Shown one piece after another: positions 1 to 7,835 of a DNA stretch of 47,237 nucleotides (position 1 is its first letter; the number at the start of each line of letters is the position of its first letter). Location: the NCBI RefSeq assembly GCF_009712475.1, contig NZ_VCJO01000027.1, forward strand, positions 1-47,237, in the 5' to 3' direction. Both the position numbers and the translations under genes were made by a program. Origin of the DNA: Micromonospora sp. CP22 (GTDB taxonomy: Bacteria > Actinomycetota > Actinomycetes > Mycobacteriales > Micromonosporaceae). The notes beneath the pieces were generated by a model. The model ran no database searches, was not told where the DNA came from, and saw nothing but the letters and a program-made list of their open reading frames with translations.

Positions 1-77
1 TGCAGGATCAACCGCTCGTCCACAGTAGAAACGATCTACCAGACCAGGCCGCCCAACCGCCACCCGAGACACGCTCT
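1..77 (-). mobile_element. Left end of an IS5-family element (partial, cut by window edge)
   Basis: The first 77 bases are the reverse complement of the left end of the IS5-family element at 17314, with only a few differences. They contain the terminal inverted repeat (61-77) and the first codons of the transposase on the minus strand. The rest of the copy would lie outside the window. It is followed directly by TTAA and IS110 coding sequence, so the IS5 copy inserted into an IS110 transposase gene. Both IS5 copies have TTA next to their left end. Confidence 0.9.
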
Positions 78-293
78 TAACCGAGGCGACGACAGAGCCG
101 CCAACTCGGCCCTGCACACCATCGCCCTAGTCCGCATGCGCCACGACCCCCGCACCCGCGCCTACGTCGACAAACGCAACGCACCAAACAAGGCCTCAAC
201 AAGAAAGAGATCATCCGCTGCCTCAAGCGCTACATCGTCCGCGAGGTCCACGCCGCCCTCCTCGCCGACTTCACCACCCTCAACACCCCTTGA
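78..293 (+). pseudogene. IS110-family transposase, C-terminal remnant
   Basis: Translation gives the C-terminal (Transposase_20) part of an IS110-family transposase. A stretch starting LNRGDDRAANSALHTIALV is followed by RMRHDPRTRAYV and, after a one-base frame change near 195, by KKEIIRCLKRYIVREVH, ending at the TGA at 291-293. The N-terminal DEDD catalytic domain is missing, removed by the IS5 insertion or outside the window, and the frame is broken. It is non-functional. The sequence just after the stop (TTCTATAGGAGCATC) resembles the usual 3' end of such elements. Confidence 0.85.
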
Positions 294-418
294 CTTCTAT
301 AGGAGCATCCGCTTACACCGGACCTCCTTCTCGGCCGTAACGGGCCGAACCTCGGACGCGACGCGACTGAGCCGCTCCCGATGGAGGCGGCTCAGTCGGT
401 ACACGCGGCGTTACGACG

Positions 419-964
419 TCAAGCGATGTTGTCCCATGCCTGGTGGAGGTCGGTCTCTCCGGGGCGGAAGGGGTTAGCGAAGGGTCCCTCGGGGTCGGTG
501 CCCATCCGGTTGAGGCACTCGGTGAAGATGAGATCTTGCCCGTTCACCCAGCGGGGAAGGGTCGGGCGCCAACTCTCGAGCTCGTACGTGGACCCCGTCG
601 CCCAGATCCCGTCCTCGCGCGGCAGGATCAGCCAGGAGTTCAACTGATGGCACTCCAGCTGGTCCCAGATCGTGTCGGCAAGATCCCCGTACAGCCCCGA
701 CACACATCCTTGGATCGCATGCCACTGCTCGACCACGGCGTCGCGTGGGTTGAGCGACAACGCGGCGTGCTTGCGGGCTTCGGCCGTAGGGGTCAGGACA
801 ACTTGGAAGTGTCCGTCGCCCCATTGGACGAGTTCGATCTTCTCGACGAACTTGCCCTCACCGCAGGAAGAGTCGGCGCTCGCGGGCGAGGCCACGAAGG
901 CCAGGCCGAGGCTCGCGAGGAGAGTGAGTATGGCAGTGATCGACGTGCGGATCGCTCGGTTCAT
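419..964 (-). CDS. Secreted DUF2599-family protein
   Basis: This 181-residue protein starts with a clear Sec signal peptide: positively charged N-terminus, hydrophobic LLASLGLAFVA and an ASA-D cleavage site near residue 30. The mature part carries conserved features I associate with DUF2599, namely RKHAALSLNPRDAV, a GCVSGLYG segment, QLECHQ and a C-terminal TYELESWRPTLP. The family is common in actinomycetes and its function is unknown; the four mature cysteines suggest disulfides. AAGGGA lies upstream of the ATG at 964. It is divergent from the STAND gene at 1168. Plus-strand frames across the locus are shadows. Confidence 0.85.
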   Translation of the reverse strand: MNRAIRTSITAILTLLASLGLAFVASPASADSSCGEGKFVEKIELVQWGDGHFQVVLTPTAEARKHAALSLNPRDAVVEQWHAIQGCVSGLYGDLADTIWDQLECHQLNSWLILPREDGIWATGSTYELESWRPTLPRWVNGQDLIFTECLNRMGTDPEGPFANPFRPGETDLHQAWDNIA

Positions 965-1167
965 GAATGGTCGTGGTCCCTTCTAAGTCAGTCCGATCGC
1001 TCGCCCACCCGAGGAGCAGGGTGATCCCACGATGCCCTGCTCACCGCGCCAGCGCACGGCTGACACTAAACGCCGTACGGATTCCCGACAGTCGCCGTAC
1101 GTCCGCACCACGTGCCAGCCGAGTAGTGTCTCCGCCACTGTGGGTTGTCGTCTCTTGATGGGGAGCT

Positions 1168-4100
1168 ATGGCGCCTGACGATGTCGATCACCGACACCCC
1201 GATCCACAACAAATTCAAACGCGCGACGAGTTTGTCGCAGCGCTGCGGCGACTGAAGAGCCAAACAGGGCACTCTGTCCGGGAACTCGCGACGCTGCTCG
1301 ATCAAGCCGCCCAGGACGCCAAAGATCGCGAGGTGAGGCCCCGCCGTCCGCAGCCTCCGGCCGCCGGGACGCTCGGGGACTGGTTCGCGGGCCGGACGCT
1401 CCCGCAGCCAGCGAGCCGTATCCACTTCGAGCGGCTTCTGCAGGTTCTGGGCGTGACAGCGCAGGACGAAGTCAACGCGTGGTGGACGGCGTGGCGGCGG
1501 GTCCGAAAAGGACGTCCGGTCGGCGAGGTCGAGCCGTACCGCGGCCTACGCAGTTTCACCGCGGATGACGCCGAGTGGTTCTTCGGCCGCGAGGAGCTCA
1601 GTGTCGAACTCCTGCGCAAGGCCGAGAAGCTCTACATCGACGGTGGCGGCGTGCTGCTTGTCGTCGGTGCCTCGGGGTCTGGTAAATCGTCGCTGATCAA
1701 CGCTGGCCTCGTGGCTGCCCTGCGCGCCGACGCACTGCCGGGCAGTGGGATGTGGCCGGTGCTGAACGTCGTCGCGGCCCAACACCCGCTGGCTGAACTG
1801 GCCCGACTGCTCGCTGCCGAGCTCGACGAGGAGGCTGTCAAGGTCACGAGAATCCTTCGGAAAGATCCGCAGCGCTGTGCCGATCTGGCCCAACAGATCG
1901 CCGCGAGCGGTAGCCGTGATGGTCGAGTTGTGCTGATTGTCGACCAGTTCGAGCAGATATTCGCCAGCTGCGGAGACGAGCCCGAAGTCGATCAGTTCGT
2001 GACGGCACTGCACGCGGCGGCCGCTGCCGGCGCGCTCGTCGTCCTCGGCTTGCGCGCCGATTTCTACGCCCGCGTACTGAACCACCCTCATCTCGCGCGC
2101 GTAGTCCGCGACCATCAGATCACCGTCGGTCCTATGACCGAAACCGAGCTGAGAGAGGTGCTGACGAAGCCGGCCCACAAAGCCGGCATGAAGGTTGAGC
2201 CAGCGCTGGTCGAGCGCCTGCTCGGAGACGCGGGCCTGCTGGGCCGTCGCGCCGGGCACGAGACGGGAACCCTGCCGCTGATGTCCCATGTACTGCACAA
2301 GACCTGGGAAAGGCGCCAACATGGCCAGCTGACCTTGGAAAATTACCTTGAACTCGGCGGCCTGGAGGGTGCCGTCGCAGAGACCGCGAATGTTGTGTAC
2401 CGAGGGTTGACCCCGTCCCAGCAGACGCTTGCCCGACGCATGTTCCTCTGCCTTGTCCGGGTTGTTCCGGGGACGGCGGACACTCGGCGACGCCTGCCGG
2501 TCGCCGACCTGCTCGCTAAGCTCGGCGATGACGTCGAGGACGTCCTTGACCGCTTTCTCGAGCAGCGCCTCGTTGTCGTGGACGCCGATACTGTCGAGAT
2601 CACCCACGACGCGCTGCTAACCGCATGGCCCCAAATGCGGCAATGGCTGGACGAGGGCCGTGACGGCCTCGTGGTAGCCCAACAGCTCGACAGCGCGGCG
2701 GAGGCTTGGCGGCGCGAGGGCCACGACCGATCGGCGCTGATTCGCGGTACTCGCCTGGCAGCGGCGAAGGCGTGGGCCGTCGAGAACCCGAGCGACGTGT
2801 CGCCCACGACGGCCGAGTTTGTCGACGCCAGCATGCAGGATGTCCGGCGTGGCGCTCGGCGCCTGTACTGGGCCGTGGTCGTGCTGGTCGTTTCCCTCGT
2901 AGGCGCAATTTCGGGTGCTGGAGTGGCCTATGAACAACGCAACAGAGCCCGTGCTGCGCAGAACGTTGCCGAGGTCGAGCGCAACACAGCCCAGTCCCGC
3001 ATGGTTGCCACTCGCGCTGACCAGCTACGCGATCGGGACCCGGCGCTGGCACGTCAGCTATCCCTGGCCGCGTACCAGATCGCACCGACACTCGAGGCGC
3101 GGTCCAGCCTGCTCGACGCAACCGCGGTCCGGCCGGCGATCCGGATGAAGACGGGCGACCGCAGCGGGATCATGCCGGCGGCAAGGTACAGCCCGGATGG
3201 ACGCACACTTGTAGCCTCGACAGACAGCATGCTTGAGCGATGGGACGTCAGCGACTACGGCCACCCTCGCCGCCTCGACCCCTTGCCGACCGGTGACGCC
3301 GGTCGTCTCTCAGCCCTGGCCTTTCGCCCAGACGGACAGCTGCTGGCGGCGGCAGCCGTCGACGGATCAGTGCGAACGTGGGACTTCAGCAATCCGGGCC
3401 TGCCCCGAGCTGCCGGAACCTCGACGGCCGCGTTTAGCGGCAAGACTCACGCCGTCGCCTTCAGCCCTGACGGCAAGTTGATCGCCGCAGCCGGAGCCGA
3501 CGGCACCGCCCGCATCTGGAATGTCGCTGACGACGGGACGGTGACGCAGGTTGGCCGACCACTGCCGCTCGGTGGTGGTGCTGGCAAGTCTGTCGTCTTC
3601 CATCGCAGCAACCGCTTCCTGGCTACTGGAACGGAAACCGGAGCCGTCGGTATATGGAACATCGCAAATCCGGCTAAACCCGTGCTGACGGCGGTTCCCG
3701 CTCGGGGCCCGACCAAAGCCATCGGTCAACTCGCCTTCAACCCTGACGGCTCGATCCTCGCTGCGGGCAGCGCCGATTTCGCCACCTACCTGTGGGACAC
3801 CACCGATCCACGCAAACCGAGACCGCTCGGTCCTCCGATTTCCGGCGCTACCAGCTGGATCAACGCCGTCACGTTCAGCCCCGATGGCCTCGATCTGGCG
3901 GTTGCCAGCTCCGACGCCGACGTCGGTGTGCGCATCATCGACGTCCGTAGCCGCGAGCTCGTGGCCAACCTTCCCCACCCGGCACCGGTCACCGCGGTCG
4001 AGTTCAGCCCGGACGGGCGTTCTGTGGCGACCAGCGCCAACGACGGCATTGCCCGCATCTGGCCGCTTCCCGGTCCGGTGCTCGCGATGCCCTACACCGT

Positions 4101-5106
4101 AAGCGCGGCCCGATTCAGCCCCGATAACCGGACCCTGGCTATCGGCAGCTCGGGCACACTGCTCCTCGACGTCAAAGACCCCACCCAGCCGAAACCGTGG
4201 GGCCCACCACTGGTCAGCCCGGACGAATTCTCCTCGACCGTGTCGTACACCCCTGATAGCCGAACACTTGCCGTCGCCCACGGCCGCTCCGGAACGGTCC
4301 AGTTGTGGAATGTCGCCAACCCCGCTCACGCCGCTGCCGTCGGTCCACCCCTGCGCGCCCACGCGATGCAGATCGAGGCCATGACTTTCAACCCGGACGG
4401 CCGTCTGCTCGCGACGGCCAGCCGCGATCAGACGGTCCGCGTCTGGGACATGCGCAATCCAGCCAACCCGCGGGCGCTCGTCACGCTCGGCGACTTCGGC
4501 GGCTATGTGTACGGGGTCGCATTCAGTCCGGACGGCCGGCTGCTGGCCGCCGCCAGCGCCGACAGAACAGTCCGATTGTTCAACGTCGCCGATCCCAACC
4601 GCATTACACCGCTCGGCGGCCCTGCCATTGCCTTGGGCCACTACGCGTACTTTGCTGCGTTCAGCCCTGACAGTCGGACGCTCGCCACGGGTGGCGGCGA
4701 CAGCACCATCCGTCTGTTCGACCTCGCGGACCCGGCACACCCCAGACCTATCGGCAGACCACTGACGGGTCCCACCAACTACCTTTACAACGCTGTGTAT
4801 ACCCCGGATGGTGGCACCCTGGCAGTGGCTGCGACCGACGGTACCGTCTGGCTCTGGGACTTGCGGTTCCGCGATGCACCCAGTCTCTCCGCAAGGCTGA
4901 CCGCGCCCATCGGTGCCGTATACACCTTGGACTACTCTGCCCAGAGCGACGTCTTGGCCGCTGGCGGTGCCAACAACACCATCTGGTTCTGGCATACCGA
5001 CCCAGGCAACGCTGCCGCGCGCATCTGCGCCACGGTCGGCGACTCAATCACCATCGAGGAGTGGCATCAGCACGTGCCTGACTGGCCATACCGGCCGCCC
5101 TGCTGA
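1168..5106 (+). CDS. HTH-nSTAND1 NTPase with transmembrane segment and 14 WD40 repeats
   Basis: This 1312-residue protein has four parts. Residues about 15-115 form a helical HTH-like region usual in actinobacterial nSTAND1 proteins. A STAND P-loop NTPase follows at about 120-560, with Walker A GASGSGKSS at 167-175 and Walker B VVLIVDQFEQIF with Asp259. One transmembrane helix lies at about 566-590. The rest carries 14 recognisable WD40 motifs of the FSPDGRxLA...RxWD type between about 665 and 1295, enough for two seven-bladed propellers. STAND proteins are ligand-triggered oligomerising switches, often in regulation or anti-phage defence; the target here is unknown. GGGAG at 1161-1165 supports the ATG at 1168. 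The large minus-strand frames inside it are shadows of the repeats. Confidence 0.93.
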   Translation: MAPDDVDHRHPDPQQIQTRDEFVAALRRLKSQTGHSVRELATLLDQAAQDAKDREVRPRRPQPPAAGTLGDWFAGRTLPQPASRIHFERLLQVLGVTAQDEVNAWWTAWRRVRKGRPVGEVEPYRGLRSFTADDAEWFFGREELSVELLRKAEKLYIDGGGVLLVVGASGSGKSSLINAGLVAALRADALPGSGMWPVLNVVAAQHPLAELARLLAAELDEEAVKVTRILRKDPQRCADLAQQIAASGSRDGRVVLIVDQFEQIFASCGDEPEVDQFVTALHAAAAAGALVVLGLRADFYARVLNHPHLARVVRDHQITVGPMTETELREVLTKPAHKAGMKVEPALVERLLGDAGLLGRRAGHETGTLPLMSHVLHKTWERRQHGQLTLENYLELGGLEGAVAETANVVYRGLTPSQQTLARRMFLCLVRVVPGTADTRRRLPVADLLAKLGDDVEDVLDRFLEQRLVVVDADTVEITHDALLTAWPQMRQWLDEGRDGLVVAQQLDSAAEAWRREGHDRSALIRGTRLAAAKAWAVENPSDVSPTTAEFVDASMQDVRRGARRLYWAVVVLVVSLVGAISGAGVAYEQRNRARAAQNVAEVERNTAQSRMVATRADQLRDRDPALARQLSLAAYQIAPTLEARSSLLDATAVRPAIRMKTGDRSGIMPAARYSPDGRTLVASTDSMLERWDVSDYGHPRRLDPLPTGDAGRLSALAFRPDGQLLAAAAVDGSVRTWDFSNPGLPRAAGTSTAAFSGKTHAVAFSPDGKLIAAAGADGTARIWNVADDGTVTQVGRPLPLGGGAGKSVVFHRSNRFLATGTETGAVGIWNIANPAKPVLTAVPARGPTKAIGQLAFNPDGSILAAGSADFATYLWDTTDPRKPRPLGPPISGATSWINAVTFSPDGLDLAVASSDADVGVRIIDVRSRELVANLPHPAPVTAVEFSPDGRSVATSANDGIARIWPLPGPVLAMPYTVSAARFSPDNRTLAIGSSGTLLLDVKDPTQPKPWGPPLVSPDEFSSTVSYTPDSRTLAVAHGRSGTVQLWNVANPAHAAAVGPPLRAHAMQIEAMTFNPDGRLLATASRDQTVRVWDMRNPANPRALVTLGDFGGYVYGVAFSPDGRLLAAASADRTVRLFNVADPNRITPLGGPAIALGHYAYFAAFSPDSRTLATGGGDSTIRLFDLADPAHPRPIGRPLTGPTNYLYNAVYTPDGGTLAVAATDGTVWLWDLRFRDAPSLSARLTAPIGAVYTLDYSAQSDVLAAGGANNTIWFWHTDPGNAAARICATVGDSITIEEWHQHVPDWPYRPPC

Positions 5107-5110
5107 GTCC

Positions 5111-5143
5111 GGATGAGGTGGGGCTTGACGCCCCACCTCATCC
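5111..5143. terminator. Bidirectional terminator hairpin
   Basis: A perfect 14-bp inverted repeat (ggatgaggtggggc at 5111-5124 and its complement at 5130-5143) with a 5-base loop lies exactly between the convergent STAND gene and the secreted SH3-like gene. There is no long T tract, as is usual in high-GC actinomycetes. It probably serves both strands. Confidence 0.85.
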
Positions 5144-5153
5144 GCATCATCGG

Positions 5154-5534
5154 TCAGCAGTGGTCGACGCCGGGAATCCAGTTGGCGTAGCCGGTGTAGA
5201 TGTAGTAGTCCGACGCGAGCCCCTCAGGGCGGCCCGGGCCACCCTCCCAGACGATGTAGTTCCACACCGGATCTCCGCCGATGTTCTGCCCGCTGCGCTG
5301 GCAGACGATCCGCACCGGCGTGTTGGCTGGCACAAACGCGACGAACGTGCAGTTCGTACTCGGCGACTGTGGCGGGTGATAGCAGTCGCGGATCGTCACG
5401 CCACTGCCGCCGGTCGTGGCGGCGTACCAGCTTGCCTGCGCAGGCGCGGCGGACACTGCGACCCCGACTCCAGCGGCCAACGCCGTCACACCGGCTACGG
5501 CCGCCGCGCGGCGGATGCGGGTTAAAGTCCCCAT
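5154..5534 (-). CDS. Small secreted SH3-like protein
   Basis: This 126-residue protein has a Sec signal peptide (RIRRAAAVAGVTALAAG, cleavage after AQA near residue 33). The mature domain of about 90 residues resembles the bacterial SH3-like fold of small secreted actinomycete proteins: GVTIRDCYHP, then TPVRIVCQRSGQ, then WNYIVWEG and a C-terminal GVDHC. Four cysteines may form two disulfides. AGGAGG just before the ATG at 5534 fixes the start. Such proteins are often cell-wall associated; no catalytic residues are visible. It ends at the shared terminator hairpin. Confidence 0.8.
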   Translation of the reverse strand: MGTLTRIRRAAAVAGVTALAAGVGVAVSAAPAQASWYAATTGGSGVTIRDCYHPPQSPSTNCTFVAFVPANTPVRIVCQRSGQNIGGDPVWNYIVWEGGPGRPEGLASDYYIYTGYANWIPGVDHC

Positions 5535-5963
5535 GGACCCTCCTCTGAAACGTCGTCACGGCGGGAGCCGGACGTCTGAAGTCCACCGGTGAACACAGGT
5601 GTCGGGGAAGGCCTCAGCCAACGCCGTACAGGCTCGTACACTGGCATTCAAGGCCGTACAACTCGGATCAGCGAACCCGGCATCGGCCTGTCGGCACGTG
5701 CTAGTCGCTCGGTGCGGTTGAATAGAGCGGACATCTTGCCGACGACCACATCGTCGGCGTGCAGGATCAGACTGACCGACGATCACAGGTGGGAGTGCGC
5801 GTCAGTTCGCGGCGAGTTCATCCTTCTACTACCAAGCCGGTTAGAAGCCGTCGAAGCCCTGCTCCTCAGACTCCGCATGTCGATCTCGACATCGGCGCCG
5901 CCTCGCCACCACCAGCGACCCCGTCGACCACGCCCGCCTGCACAACACCCGCGCCCGGCGCTA
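5535..5963. other. Gap without a convincing gene (left flank of IS630 element)
   Basis: About 430 bases hold only low-quality reading frames. The last 50 bases, in one frame, read SDPVDHARLHNTRARR before a stop made at the IS630 junction (TA at 5962-5963). This may be the tail of a gene cut by the element, but I do not recognise it. No RNA gene or repeat was seen. Confidence 0.5.
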
Positions 5964-6033
5964 GTGCCTTGACCACGAACGTTCACGGTGTCGAGTGGAC
6001 GGTAGCCTCGGCGCGGTGACGGAGGACGACTTC

Positions 6034-6285
6034 ATGATCAGGCTGAGCCGGGACGAAGCGTTGGTGCTCTCAGACTGGCTTCACCGGATGATGGGCACTG
6101 CCGATTTCGACGAGTTGGTCGATCGCGACCAGGCAGTTTGGTCCCCGCTGTATCGCGTCTCCGGGACGCTGGAGACCTCGCTGGCGGAGGTGTTCAGGCC
6201 GGATTACCTCGTCCGGCTGCAGGAGGCGAGGAACCGGCTACTGGATGCGCTTGGCGGGGTGGGGTGGGCAACCGGCGATGCGTGA
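6034..6285 (+). CDS. Small IS630-associated passenger protein
   Basis: This protein of about 83 residues begins MIRLSRDEALVLSDWLHRMM and is acidic and helical. The start at 6034 is chosen because GGAGG (6021-6025) sits 8 bases ahead; an upstream GTG at 6016 would add six residues. It lies wholly inside the IS630 inverted repeats, convergent with the transposase and nearly abutting its stop. From memory, similar short ORFs (EALVLxDWL type) recur near actinobacterial IS630 transposases, which would make it a passenger gene. Function unknown. It is intact although the transposase is broken. Confidence 0.7.
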   Translation: MIRLSRDEALVLSDWLHRMMGTADFDELVDRDQAVWSPLYRVSGTLETSLAEVFRPDYLVRLQEARNRLLDALGGVGWATGDA

Positions 6286-6288
6286 CGC

Positions 6289-7404
6289 TCAGGCGGCACG
6301 TGTAGTCGGCTGCCGCCAGCCTCGTTGGCGTTCGCTGCGAATGCGGGCGCGTTCGCGTTGCGGCGGCCAGGACGTCGGGATTACGTGCGTTGACGTTTCG
6401 CCAGCGCAGGTAGGCCTGCAGTTTGCGGGTCAGGACGGTGTGGTTCGGGTGGTCGGAGCCGGCGATCACGAAGGTCCGCAGCGGGCCGAACTGGGCTTCT
6501 ATCGGGTTGGCCCAGGACGCATACGTCGGGGTGAAGCACAGTTCGACCTTGTTCTGAGCCGCCCACGCCCGGATCTTGAGGCCCTTGTGCGCGGAGAGGT
6601 TGTCGAGGATGACGTAGATCGGCGCTCCGTCCGGACGCGCAGCCCGGATCGATTTGAGCGCGGCCAGGGTGATCGCAGCGCTCTTGCGACGCCTGACGAT
6701 GCCCCAGAGTTGGTCGTCCCCGACGCTGTAGCAGCCGTGGAATTGCCGGACGCCGTGCAGCTTGTGGTAGTTCGCCGGCAGCCGCCGGATGCCCGGACGG
6801 CGCCCACCCGGCACCGGCCTGCGGGACGGATGACCAGTGGCCCGAACTCGTCGAAGGCGAACACCCGCTGCGGGAGATGCGCGGTGACGTACTCGATGCG
6901 GGCCAGCTTGGCATCCCGGTCGGGGTCGGTGGACTCCTTCCACGTCTTCGTCCGCTGAAAGGTGATCTTGTGCTGGTGCAGGATCTGCCGCAGACGTTCC
7001 CGCCCGATCCGAACTCGGCGAGTGGCATGGGCGGTGAGGTAGTCGGCGAGCTTGCGCACGCTCCACCGGGTGAACGGCCGCCCCAGTGCTTCGGGGCGGG
7101 CGTTGGCCGTCTCGACGATGAACGCCTCGTCATCGTCACTGATCAGGCGGGGACGGCCACCCGCCCACTGAGGGTCCAGGCTGGCCATGCCCATCTCGTT
7201 GAACCGGTGGATGACCTGCCGGACCGTGTCCTCGTCCGCCTGCACCAGCCGGGCGATCGCCGGCACCGTGTTCCCACCGGCCGAAGCGAGCACGACCATG
7301 GCTCGCCGTAATCGGATCGTCGAGCCGGTACCACGACGGGTGATCCTCAGCAGCTGCTGACCCTCCTGGTCACTGAGCCGCCGGACGCGCACGGGTTCTG
7401 CCAC
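6289..7404 (-). pseudogene. IS630-family transposase, multiply frameshifted
   Basis: Three minus-strand frames must be joined to rebuild the usual IS630 transposase of about 370 residues. From about 7404 the text runs VAEPVRVRRLSDQEG, through the HTH region (DEDTVRQVIHRFNEMG) to the first catalytic Asp in VFAFDEFGPLVIRP. The frame changes twice between about 6780 and 6830, then continues to YVILDNLSAHKG (second Asp) and FTPTYASWANPIEAQFG (Glu). It breaks again near 6362 before RERARIRSE and a TGA at 6289-6291. All three DDE residues remain, but the protein cannot be made in one piece. The exact start (GTG 7404 or 7410) is uncertain. Confidence 0.88.
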
Positions 7405-7494
7405 CGCCACAGCCTGAAGCCCGCGACGCCGCCCGTCAGCCAAGCCGGACGGCGTGTCATCCAAACACCGCGAACCTTCGTGGTCAGAGCACTA

Positions 7495-7835
7495 GCCAAT
7501 GCCGGTCTGCGTGACCAAGCCGCGGTTGTCGTGGCCAGTCAGTTCACCGCCGCCGGCCGGTACACCGCTGAGGAGTTCGGCATTCGGTTCAGCGCCGAAC
7601 TCGCCCGGGTCCGCCGCCGCATCGGCGCCGACGACCCTGGGCGCATGCTGACGCTGCTGAGCGTCGACCAGGCTGGTCGTACTGTCGTGCGCCCACCCTG
7701 GGCGGTTTACCCGATCGAAGCCGAGGTCGCGGCCAGCCTCATCGCCGACGGCATGTTCTTCGCCGTCTGCATGAACCCGAACAAGATCATCGAATCGCTG
7801 ACCAAGGCCTCGGCGCTGTCCGGCGATACTGAGGT
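7495..7835 (+). pseudogene. 3' part of a gene truncated by the IS630 element
   Basis: Immediately after the right end of the element an open frame encodes about 110 natural-looking residues (ANAGLRDQAAVVVASQFT, then TAEEFGIRFSAELARVRRR, then DPGRMLTLLSVDQ). They have no start of their own; the GTG at 7480 lies inside the IS. The frame runs on as a shadow of the next gene. A one-base change near 7815 would end it at the TGA at 7829-7831, just before the GTG at 7836, as expected for a coupled upstream partner. Product not recognised. Confidence 0.55.

Larger units (their letters stand above)
5964..7492 (-). mobile_element. IS630-family insertion element with passenger gene
   Basis: The element is bounded by terminal inverted repeats: 24 of the first 28 bases match between the left end (from 5964, GTGCCTTGACCACGAA) and the complement of the right end (to 7492). 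Each end is flanked by TA (5962-5963 and 7493-7494), the target duplication expected for IS630/Tc1 elements. It holds a frameshifted minus-strand transposase and a small plus-strand ORF between the left repeat and the transposase 3' end. The insertion has removed the start of the gene now visible only from 7495. Confidence 0.88.

Noticed and set aside
3367..4995. 542-codon minus-strand open frame
   Set aside because: Exact antisense of the WD40 repeats of the STAND protein; repeated composition only and no start signal.
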